A stretch of 41,667 bases of DNA from an uncultured Oribacterium sp. (GTDB taxonomy: Bacteria; Bacillota; Clostridia; Lachnospirales; Lachnospiraceae), in contig CALAOB010000137.1 in the NCBI GenBank assembly GCA_937927445.1, forward strand, positions 1 to 41,667, in the 5' to 3' direction. Below the pieces are notes generated by a model. It did no database searches. It saw only the letters and a list, made by a program, of their open reading frames with translations, and was not told the origin of the DNA. Shown here in pieces: positions 7,932 through 14,541 of the stretch. Position 1 is the stretch's first letter, and each line of letters begins with the position of its first letter. The translations under genes and the position numbers were made by a program.

Positions 7932-8597
7932 TCACTTAAAACGTGCCAGCACCTCCGGGAGCTCGGAGATTTCGTGGATGACGGCCTTCGGGTTCGCTAC
8001 CTTCCCGAAGCCGTAGCTCGCATAGATGAAGCTGATGCCGGCCTGTGCGGCGCCGGCCTCGTCCATCGCAGTATCGCCGACGTAGACGCAGCTCTCCTTC
8101 GAAAGGCCATTCCGCTCCATCAGAAGCCGGATGTTGCTGCCCTTTTTCTTTCCGGTTCGTCCATAGCACTCGAAATCCTGCACATCGCCCTCGACCTCCA
8201 CCGGTCCCAGGATCCAGCCGGCATCCTCGATGAGGGTCTCGATGTACCCGTCCTGACAGTTCGATACGATATAGACGCGGTAGCCCTCCTCATGGAGCCG
8301 CTCGATCGTCTCCATACAGCCCGGATAGAAATCCCCGCTGTGCGCACGAAGATACTGGTCCTCGTTCTCCATGCAGTCCTGCATGATCAGCGCCCGCAGC
8401 TCCTCCGAGATATCCGGCAGCATCATGCAGCTGATCTCATACATCGTATGGCCCATGAAGCGGTACATATCCTCGACCGTGATCTTCACGCCCTTCGTTT
8501 CCGGATGACGGTCCAGCACCTCCTGCCAGGCAGCCGTCACCTGACGCGCCGAATCCCATAAGGTGCCATCCACATCGAATATCACATTTCTGATCAT
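7932..8597 (-). CDS. HAD-superfamily hydrolase (phosphoglycolate phosphatase-like)
   Basis: 221 residues. Motif I DVDGT with Asp8 (nucleophile) and Asp10; helical cap from about residue 20 to 85; motif II Ser in VSNCQDGY; a KKKGSN segment with the motif III Lys; motif IV GDTAMDEAGA. This is the Gph/PGMB-type haloacid dehalogenase phosphatase arrangement. Substrate unknown. GGAGAG lies upstream of the ATG. It is a single gene with a dyad in its promoter region. Confidence 0.85.
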   Translation of the reverse strand: MIRNVIFDVDGTLWDSARQVTAAWQEVLDRHPETKGVKITVEDMYRFMGHTMYEISCMMLPDISEELRALIMQDCMENEDQYLRAHSGDFYPGCMETIERLHEEGYRVYIVSNCQDGYIETLIEDAGWILGPVEVEGDVQDFECYGRTGKKKGSNIRLLMERNGLSKESCVYVGDTAMDEAGAAQAGISFIYASYGFGKVANPKAVIHEISELPEVLARFK

Positions 8598-8705
8598 GCT
8601 CTTCTCTCCATTTAAATTTCGTGTTCATAGTCCGTTCATATTTGAATCTGAATGTTAACAGAATGTTCACGTGACCCACATACTTTGTTCACCATTGACT
8701 TATAT

Positions 8706-8738
8706 ATTATAACCAAGATAACAAATAAGTTATCGGTT
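8706..8738 (-). promoter_or_regulatory. Predicted HAD-gene promoter overlapped by a GATAAC/GTTATC dyad
   Basis: A minus-strand TATAAT (8706-8711) lies about 110 nt before the HAD start. The region upstream holds AACC-aa-GATAAC-N6-GTTATC-GGTT (8711-8738), an imperfect dyad covering where RNA polymerase would bind. It looks like a repressor operator. The leader between promoter and gene holds several spaced GTTCA units (8627-8690) of unknown meaning. Confidence 0.45.
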
Positions 8739-8763
8739 TAAGAAGATTTTTTTCATAATACTC

Positions 8764-8817
8764 GGGCAGGGATCGAAGGATCACCTGCCCTCCTCCCTTT
8801 TATGGGGGCTTTTTTTA
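8764..8817 (+). terminator. Plus-strand hairpins with T-run; possible end of a small transcript
   Basis: GGGCAGG-GATC-gaag-GATC-a-CCTGCCC (8764-8790) is followed by CTCCC-ttttat-GGGGG and CTTTTTTT (8793-8817), an intrinsic-terminator shape on the plus strand. No plus-strand gene lies upstream, so it either ends a small RNA starting near 8700-8720 (a TTGACT lies at 8695-8700) or is a second, weaker barrier for the yesL-like gene. Confidence 0.4.
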
Positions 8818-8826
8818 TTTACAGAA

Positions 8827-8867
8827 ACGGAGGGGCGCGAGAATGTGATTTTCTCGCGCCCCTCCGT
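8827..8867 (-). terminator. Long GC-rich hairpin downstream of the YesL-family gene
   Basis: Perfect 17-bp stem starting ACGGAGGGGCGCGAGAA with a 7-nt loop, 4 nt from the stop codon at 8872, followed on the minus strand by TTTCTGT. Likely a terminator or 3'-end stabiliser. Confidence 0.7.
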
Positions 8868-8871
8868 CGTG

Positions 8872-9648
8872 TTATAACTCATCTTCCGATGATTTCTTTA
8901 AGCTGGAAATCGCCTCACCGGTTTCTTCGGCGGCGCCCTCCTTCAGGGAACCATCCATATTGATGTCCTCGAGGATCGGTCTCACATCACCATCGTGGCT
9001 GTGATCCTCCTTCGGCATGAACTTCTGGAAGATGTGCTCGAACATCGTGGAGTTGATCCAGGCGATCAGCGCGACGCCCATCAGCATCAGAAACGCGGAC
9101 AGCCATGGCATATAGAATAAGAGAATATACCATACCAGCAGAACCACGACGTCACAGATCAGCATCGAAATCGTGGATCCGAGATAGCGGATCGACATCA
9201 GGATGGCATTCAGGATGGTGTTTTTTGTCGTATTTTCGAAACGACTTAAGATCGGCCATACATACAGGAAGACGAAGATCCAGACGATGATCATGGCGAA
9301 CACGACCGCCTGCAGGAAGAACTTCACCGTACCGGAACCGGCCATCATCTGTCCGAAGAACCAGAAGTCGAAGCCCAGTACCGCAGCAATCAGCACCATC
9401 GGAATCCAGATGAGCGTCGCCTGCCTGAAGTTCTGCTTAAACGAGCGGAAGAACATCCGGAAATCACCATAATCCTCATTGCGCACATACTTCAGCGTGC
9501 AGTAGTACAGCGCCGTCGTGGAGGCACCGATCGTCACGACCGGAATCGAGCAGACGAACCACAGAAGATTCAGCACGATCATATCTCCGAGACGCCCCAC
9601 GAAACGCCAGATCGGATTATCATAATTAAAAAAGCCCTGTAACATCAT
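8872..9648 (-). CDS. YesL-family (DUF624) membrane protein
   Basis: 258 residues. The N-terminus FFNYDNPIWRFVGRLGDMIVLNLLWFVCSIPVVTIGASTTALYY is the YesL/DUF624 signature. Five to six hydrophobic helices follow, and a charged C-terminal tail of about 45 residues ends the protein. YesL proteins usually sit in carbohydrate-utilisation loci and have no settled biochemical role. GGGGG precedes the ATG pair. Here it is a single-gene unit, not beside a sugar operon. Confidence 0.9.
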   Translation of the reverse strand: MMLQGFFNYDNPIWRFVGRLGDMIVLNLLWFVCSIPVVTIGASTTALYYCTLKYVRNEDYGDFRMFFRSFKQNFRQATLIWIPMVLIAAVLGFDFWFFGQMMAGSGTVKFFLQAVVFAMIIVWIFVFLYVWPILSRFENTTKNTILNAILMSIRYLGSTISMLICDVVVLLVWYILLFYMPWLSAFLMLMGVALIAWINSTMFEHIFQKFMPKEDHSHDGDVRPILEDINMDGSLKEGAAEETGEAISSLKKSSEDEL

Positions 9649-9687
9649 GTCCCCCTGTTAAATGAATCTCGAATCATATTCAACAGA

Positions 9688-9717
9688 ATTCTAGCATATT
9701 GCACCATGCACATTCAA
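9688..9717 (-). promoter_or_regulatory. Predicted promoter of the YesL-family gene
   Basis: Minus-strand -35 TTGAAT (9712-9717), 18-nt spacer, -10 TAGAAT (9688-9693) with upstream TGC. Confidence 0.5.
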
Positions 9718-9771
9718 CGCCTCACGCCAAAACATCTTAGGCATTCAGATACAGGGGCCCCGTTTGAATGT

Positions 9772-11328
9772 TTATTTCATCTCCTCCAGATACGCCTTCG
9801 CGTCCTTCAGGAACGCGGCGGTGATCAGAACGATGACGGCACCGATCGGGAAGGCGGCAATGATGCTGACGGACTGAAGGTTCGCCATGGAGCTGTCCGA
9901 GAAGACGAGGGCGACCGGAAGCAGGATGAGGAGCACCGACCAGAGCGCCTTCACCCAGCCCTTCGGCTCCTCGTCCTTCCCGAGCTTTTTATAGCTGTAC
10001 TGGGAAGCCACCAGGGCGATGGAATCGAAGGAGGTCGCATAGAAGGCGATCATCGTCACGATGAGCAGCACGAGCACGGCCTTCGCGAGTGGCAGCTGCT
10101 GGATGATGGCAATGATGGTGGTGTACAGGTTCTGCGTCTTTTCATAGAGACCGACGATGTCGAAATGACCGGCCATCTGAAGCCCCAGTCCATAATTCCC
10201 GAGGACGATGAAGCTTACGAAGGTGCTGCCCATGCCGAAGACATAACCGCCGAGGATCGTCGAGCGGATGGTGCGGCCACGGGAAATCGATCCGATGAAG
10301 AACGGCGCTGCCACGCACCATACCATCCAGTACGCCCAGTAGAAAATCGTCCAGTTCTGGGCGAAGCCGGTGCTTCTCGTCGGATCTGTATAGGTCGCGA
10401 GGCCGAGGAAGTTTTGCGCGAGACGCCCCATCGCGGAGAAACCGGTCTCCAGGATGAAACGCGCTTCTCCTCCGCAGACAAGGACGTAGAGAAGTAAGCC
10501 ATAAAAACAGTAGGTGCAGACATTGGCGAGCAGAGAGACGCCGAGCATACCACGCATGACCGCGCAGGTGTAGAGCACGCAGGTCACGATCAGAATCGCG
10601 ATCGTGATGGTGCGATCCGGGAGATCGATGCCGAGGAGCGTCTTCAGCGCTTCACTGAGGAGCGGTGTGGCGACGGAAAAGGTGGTTGCGGTGCCGGCGA
10701 GGAGCGCAAACACGGCGAGGAGGTCGATGAAACGGCCCGGCAGACGGTCGGTGTACTTCCCGAGGATCGGACGGCAGGCCTCGGAGTACTTCTGACGCGT
10801 CCGCTTCCGGACGTGCAGCATGAAGCCGAAGGCGACCGCAAGCACGAGGTAGAAGCCCCACGGAATCGGACCCCAGTGAAACAGCGTGAAGGTGCTGGCC
10901 CAGTCCATGCGACTGCCCATCTCCACGGTGTGCGGGTCCTCCCAGTAGAGAATCCACTCGCAGAAAGAGTAGAACAGGATGTCCGCCGCGAGCCCCGCCG
11001 TGAACATCATCGCGCCCCACTGGAAGAAGCTGTACTTCGGCTTCTCATCCGGCGCACCGAGCACGATGCTACCATAGCGAGAAAGTGCGATGTAGAGCGA
11101 CATCACCGCCGTCCCGAGGCCGATCAGGAGATAGTACAGCCCGAAGCTGTCCCCCAGGAAGGTCCGGATACTGCCGAGCACGTCATTGGACGCCTCCGGC
11201 AGGAGGAAAAACAGCAGTGCCAGCACCACGATCAGCGCAAACGGCACCAGCGTGATCATCCAGTCGATGCGACTCCGATCCGACTCCATCTGTTCGAGTT
11301 TTTCATTCGTGCTCCGTTTCATGTTCAT
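9772..11328 (-). CDS. BCCT-family transporter (betaine/carnitine/choline type)
   Basis: 518 residues, about 12 membrane helices. Two family signatures are clear: FHWGPIPWGFY (150-160) with the following VRKRTRQ, and WTIFYWAYWMVW (326-337) running into SISRGRTIR, which contains the aromatic box for quaternary ammonium substrates. It imports or exchanges betaine-like compounds across the cytoplasmic membrane. Whether it is Na+-coupled or an antiporter cannot be read here. Start 11328 has AAGGAG 7 nt upstream; the longer reading from 11400 begins inside the promoter. It is a single gene, divergent from the gene at 11513. Confidence 0.93.
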   Translation of the reverse strand: MNMKRSTNEKLEQMESDRSRIDWMITLVPFALIVVLALLFFLLPEASNDVLGSIRTFLGDSFGLYYLLIGLGTAVMSLYIALSRYGSIVLGAPDEKPKYSFFQWGAMMFTAGLAADILFYSFCEWILYWEDPHTVEMGSRMDWASTFTLFHWGPIPWGFYLVLAVAFGFMLHVRKRTRQKYSEACRPILGKYTDRLPGRFIDLLAVFALLAGTATTFSVATPLLSEALKTLLGIDLPDRTITIAILIVTCVLYTCAVMRGMLGVSLLANVCTYCFYGLLLYVLVCGGEARFILETGFSAMGRLAQNFLGLATYTDPTRSTGFAQNWTIFYWAYWMVWCVAAPFFIGSISRGRTIRSTILGGYVFGMGSTFVSFIVLGNYGLGLQMAGHFDIVGLYEKTQNLYTTIIAIIQQLPLAKAVLVLLIVTMIAFYATSFDSIALVASQYSYKKLGKDEEPKGWVKALWSVLLILLPVALVFSDSSMANLQSVSIIAAFPIGAVIVLITAAFLKDAKAYLEEMK

Positions 11329-11356
11329 TTTCTTCTCCTTTAGAAATGTTTTGAAC

Positions 11357-11385
11357 AATATAGCACCGGAGTTCCGTTGCGTCAA
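11357..11385 (-). promoter_or_regulatory. Predicted promoter of the BCCT transporter
   Basis: Minus-strand -35 TTGACG (11380-11385), 17-nt spacer, -10 TATATT (11357-11362). Confidence 0.7.
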
Positions 11386-11416
11386 GCGAATTCTGTGCAA
11401 GGTCGAGGAATCATGC

Positions 11417-11474
11417 TAGAATAGTAACAGTTCAGCTATGCCGCCCCGCCGGGTCCCCATGGCAGAACTGTTAC
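11417..11474 (+). promoter_or_regulatory. Extended -10 promoter and palindrome ahead of the gene at 11513
   Basis: TGCTAGAAT (-10 TAGAAT at 11417-11422) is followed by GTAACAGTTC (11424-11433) and its inverse GAACTGTTAC (11465-11474), flanking a GC-rich core with CCGGGTCCCC. The palindrome starts at the expected transcription start, so it is either an operator or a 5' leader hairpin. GTAACAGTTC is also found at the yhaO 3' end. Confidence 0.5.
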
Positions 11475-11512
11475 CTGGAATAGGATATACCACTTGAAAG
11501 GACCGCACGACC

Positions 11513-12139
11513 ATGCTTTTAAATAAAGAAAAAGCGCCGGCCATCAACTATAAGGAAGACTGGCCGACGCACTACTATGACATCGCGGATATCGATACCC
11601 GTGAGAAGATTCTGACGGAGATGCTCGAGGCCAATGCAGGCGACCGGAACGATCGTCGCCGTCTCGAGCTTCTTCGGAAGCGCTACCCGGCGAACGAGCG
11701 CACAGGTGCGAAGCGAAAGGATGCGTTCGTCGCGGCCTGGATGGGGCTCCTCATCGACGGCCGCCTCGGTACGAACTTTCTGAACCGGAAGAAACGCGAG
11801 CGCGACATCCGGCAGTACTTCACCACGCTCTGCGTGCTGGATGAGGAGGTCGATGAAATTCTCCTCGAGGAGTGGCGTCAGTTCGCCCGCTTCTGGATCG
11901 AGAGCTGTACCGGCGACCGGAGCTACGACTCGACCGCCTTCGGGCTCTTCCGCCTCGGCGATGAGCGCCTCGGAAAGAAGATCGCCGCCGAGATCCACGA
12001 AGTCACCAGCACCATCCCGGCCCGCTTCGGCCTCGAGGAAGAGCTCCGCGCCTTCCGCCAGGTCATGAAAGAGACCTACATCGCGATGGTCGACCAGGGC
12101 GAGCGCTACTGGGCTGACGTCACCGGTGACAGGGACTGA
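11513..12139 (+). CDS. Conserved-looking hypothetical cytosolic protein
   Basis: 208 residues, no signal peptide or membrane helix. Charged and probably mostly helical, with WPTHYYDIADIDTREKILTEML at the N-terminus and a basic stretch LNRKKRERDIRQYF near residue 90. Nucleotide usage is typical of the neighbourhood and the antisense frame is weaker, so it is taken as real. It may belong to an uncharacterised Firmicutes family (possibly DUF6553; weak recollection). AAAGGA lies about 12 nt upstream. Its stop is 2 nt from the large palindromic element. No function is proposed. Confidence 0.7.
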   Translation: MLLNKEKAPAINYKEDWPTHYYDIADIDTREKILTEMLEANAGDRNDRRRLELLRKRYPANERTGAKRKDAFVAAWMGLLIDGRLGTNFLNRKKRERDIRQYFTTLCVLDEEVDEILLEEWRQFARFWIESCTGDRSYDSTAFGLFRLGDERLGKKIAAEIHEVTSTIPARFGLEEELRAFRQVMKETYIAMVDQGERYWADVTGDRD

Positions 12140-12141
12140 AA

Positions 12142-12370
12142 GAGGCCCCGGAGGGCCGGCGTCAGAAACACAGTACTGCGAGCTCGGAAGACTCTAAAAT
12201 CCCATCCCCAAGAAGTACTAGGCCCTCTGCAATAGCTGAGTTTTCCTGATGAAAACTCAGCATTGACAGAGGGTTCCAATGAGAGATGTCACCAAGTACT
12301 TCTAGGGGATGGGATTTTGATTCTTCACGACCTCTTCGTATGGTTTCTGACGCCGGTCCTCCGGGGCCTC
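12142..12370. repeat. 229-nt fold-back element carrying both repeat blocks
   Basis: A large inverted repeat between the convergent genes. Outer arms 12142-12168 and 12344-12370 pair over 27 bp with one mismatch (GAGGCCCCGGAGG...). The middle arms 12196-12220 and 12294-12318 pair over 25 bp with two mismatches (AATCCCATCCCC). The centre (about 12222-12274) is a hairpin of CCCTCTG and GCTGAGTTTTC stems. The left arm has the CACAGTA block (12169-12175); the right arm, read on the minus strand, has the CATACGAAGAG...CGTGAAGAATC block. The right arm also holds an unpaired stretch of about 20 nt with TGACATCTCTCATTGG. It has the form of a MITE-like or fold-back element; no ORF is seen. Confidence 0.8.
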
Positions 12371-12382
12371 TCAGCCGCACGG

Positions 12383-13426
12383 TCATTTGAATTCCAGAAC
12401 ATTATCCCGCGTCACCTTCTCATACGGCAGACGGATATACTTGTCGCCGACGAGATGGAGATCACTGAGCGGCTCGTCCAGGGCCAGGTGGTGTGCCAGC
12501 TGAAAGATGGCCGCTGCCTGGCCTTCGGCGTCATTATAGATCGTCGCTGCCAGCTTCCCGTCGCGCACCGCACTGAGCCCCGCCTCCGTGCCATCGATCC
12601 CGAAGATCAGCGGCCACTGCGCCTTCGAAAGATCACTCGCCTCGAAGGCATCGATCGCCCCGAGCGCCATCTCATCATTATTCGCGAGCACCAGCTCGAT
12701 GTCCGCCCCATACTGCCGGATGATTTTATCCATCTGGGTTTTCGCCTGTGCACGGTTCCAGTTTGCGATCGCATACGTGAGACGATCCAGCTTCACACCG
12801 AGCTCGAGCATCCGATTGACGGAGCTCTCCGAGCGGGCGATGGCATCCTGGTGTCCAGCCTCCCCCTCGAGCACGACATACTGTATCGCGCCGTCTCCAT
12901 TCCGGTCCACCGTGCCGCTTCGGATCGCATCGGCTGCCAGCTCTCCCTGCATCTTTCCGGAAACGAAGGCATCGGCCCCCACATAAAAGAGCTTATCCCA
13001 GCGCTGCAGATCATCCTCCACCAGCTCACGATTGAAAAAGATGATCGGCACATCCGCATTTCGTGCCGCATTGATGACCTCGGTCGGTGCCGTACGATCG
13101 ACCAGATTTACGCAGATCACGTCGAAGTCCGCGGCGATCATGTCGCGCACCTGTTCGTTCTGCTTCGTCTGACTCTGCGAGGCATTATAGACCTCCAGCA
13201 CGATATCCTGCTTCTCATCCGCCTTCGCGCTCAGCACCTGATTATTCAGATCCTGCATCAGCGCCGATACGAAGGCATCATACTGATCATAGACCGACAC
13301 GCCGATTTTGATCTTCCCATCGGTTTTTCTGGCCGGCAGCTTCTGCCGCGTACCACAGCCGCAGAGGGCGCCCAGCACAGCCAATCCCATCAGTATTTCG
13401 CGCATCCATCGCTTCATCTTTTTCAT
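12383..13426 (-). CDS. Periplasmic-type sugar-binding lipoprotein (MglB-like, Peripla_BP_4)
   Basis: 347 residues. A lipoprotein signal peptide ends at GALCGC (lipidated Cys about residue 24). The mature part is a type I sugar-binding fold: KIGVSVYDQYDAFVSALMQDL, FNRE, the calcium-loop-like DRNGDGAIQYVVLEGEAGHQDA, NNDEMALGAIDAF and GIDGTEAG, closely parallel to MglB at 21369. It likely binds galactose or a related sugar on the outer face of the membrane. Lying after the kinase and regulator genes and away from the permease, it may be the sensory binding protein rather than the uptake one. A GGGGAAAA site precedes the ATG at 13426. Confidence 0.85.
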   Translation of the reverse strand: MKKMKRWMREILMGLAVLGALCGCGTRQKLPARKTDGKIKIGVSVYDQYDAFVSALMQDLNNQVLSAKADEKQDIVLEVYNASQSQTKQNEQVRDMIAADFDVICVNLVDRTAPTEVINAARNADVPIIFFNRELVEDDLQRWDKLFYVGADAFVSGKMQGELAADAIRSGTVDRNGDGAIQYVVLEGEAGHQDAIARSESSVNRMLELGVKLDRLTYAIANWNRAQAKTQMDKIIRQYGADIELVLANNDEMALGAIDAFEASDLSKAQWPLIFGIDGTEAGLSAVRDGKLAATIYNDAEGQAAAIFQLAHHLALDEPLSDLHLVGDKYIRLPYEKVTRDNVLEFK

Positions 13427-13564
13427 ACTATTTTCCCCAGCTATTCTTCCATCATGATTCCCGGTCGCCCTGCTGTCTTCGATTGGATCTCGCTTCTGCG
13501 TCCCCTGCTTATGCCATCTGCGTCAGTTCCACACATCCGTCCGCAGCTTATCCAGCGGCACCAC

Positions 13565-14125
13565 TCACTGCACGATCGGAAACAGGATCCGCTGATTCTC
13601 ATCCCGGAACAGATTGTCCTGATGGACGACGTTGAAGCCCTGCTCCCGGTCCTCGAGCACCAGCATCCGGTTCCGGAGCTTCGCCGAGAGATCCGTGAGA
13701 CTCTGATAGCCCATGCTGAACTCGTTCGGCAGGATCATCGAAGCGATGATGCCGTTGTCGATATAGTATGCGAGCTTTTCACTGCAGCCCGCACCATAAA
13801 GGGACAGGCGATCTGTGCCGGAGGCCGCGACGTAGTCCACCGCTGCCTCGAGGCTCGTATTGTCGAGGCCGACGATCACCGCCGGTGTCACCCGCTCCAT
13901 CGAGCGTTTCAGCTCCTGCTCGAGGAAACGGCTCTCCTCGACCGTCCAGACGATTTCCGGCTCCTTCGCCCCCACGGCATCCAGGAAACCCTTCAGGCGG
14001 TCCTGCATCGCATACTGCTGCTGGTTTCCGGCGATGATGCCGATCTTCAGCCCCTTCAGACGGTCACCGTAATCGATCACGAGCTCGTTTCCGATGGCCC
14101 GCCCGACCTCCACATTATCCGTCAT
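13565..14125 (-). CDS. C-terminal part of a frameshifted sugar-binding protein
   Basis: 186 residues starting MTDNVEVGRAIGNELV, which is the middle of a Peripla_BP_4 domain, continuing through KIGIIAGNQQQYAMQDRLKGF, VIVGLDNTSLEAAVDYV, and LPNEFSMGYQSL. It has no signal peptide and cannot be exported alone. It overlaps the preceding fragment by ATGA. Beyond its TGA stop (13565-13567), the same frame stays open for 13 plausible codons (VVPLDKLRTDVWN) to a second TGA at 13523, so the stop itself may also be a mutation. Most likely one damaged gene, or a sequencing error at 14122-14130. Confidence 0.65.
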   Translation of the reverse strand: MTDNVEVGRAIGNELVIDYGDRLKGLKIGIIAGNQQQYAMQDRLKGFLDAVGAKEPEIVWTVEESRFLEQELKRSMERVTPAVIVGLDNTSLEAAVDYVAASGTDRLSLYGAGCSEKLAYYIDNGIIASMILPNEFSMGYQSLTDLSAKLRNRMLVLEDREQGFNVVHQDNLFRDENQRILFPIVQ

Positions 14126-14541
14126 CCTGTCGCATAGTTTCCGGAGATATCTGCATCCGCATCCACATTCGTGATGATAAACTCCACCGGCACACGGGCG
14201 ATGATGTTCCGCACGATTTCCGCGGTGCCCATGCTGAGACAGAAATCCGTGATGATGCCATCCGCGCCATCCGCGATCTCCTGATTGATCAGCGTAGTCT
14301 GTGTGAAGACATCATCGATGTAGTCGGTATATACGTAGCTCAGGTCAATGTTGTTGTCCTTTGCGGCCTGTGTGAGCCCTGCCTTCAACGGCACCCAGCG
14401 GTCCTGGGAGGAATCACTCACGATCACGGACACCTTATATGGCTTCTCACCGGTGCCCCGCACCAGCATCACGGAGCAAAACAGGATGGTGACCACCAGC
14501 CCGCCGATGATCGGCCATAAGAAGCTTCGATCCTCATACAT
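14122..14541 (-). CDS. N-terminal part of a frameshifted membrane-anchored sugar-binding protein
   Basis: 139 residues. An uncleaved-looking signal anchor FLWPIIGGLVVTILFCSVMLV is followed by the first half of a type I periplasmic-binding fold (KVSVIVSDSSQDRWVPLKAGL, DGIITDFCLSMGTAEIV, VEFIITNVDAD) and stops at NYATG, where the homologous fold should run on into the DNVEVGR seen in the other frame. It overlaps the kinase gene by 8 nt, with GGAGG inside the kinase 3' end. The natural product would be a membrane-tethered sugar sensor partnered with that kinase. Confidence 0.65.
   Translation of the reverse strand: MYEDRSFLWPIIGGLVVTILFCSVMLVRGTGEKPYKVSVIVSDSSQDRWVPLKAGLTQAAKDNNIDLSYVYTDYIDDVFTQTTLINQEIADGADGIITDFCLSMGTAEIVRNIIARVPVEFIITNVDADADISGNYATG

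Noticed and set aside
8740..8817. Signal recognition particle (4.5S-like) RNA
   Set aside because: The hairpin loop lacks the conserved SRP symmetric and asymmetric loop sequence; only a GAAG loop and terminator are present.
12142..12370. CRISPR repeat or tRNA cluster
   Set aside because: There is no regular repeat-spacer pattern and no cloverleaf; the structure is one inverted repeat.
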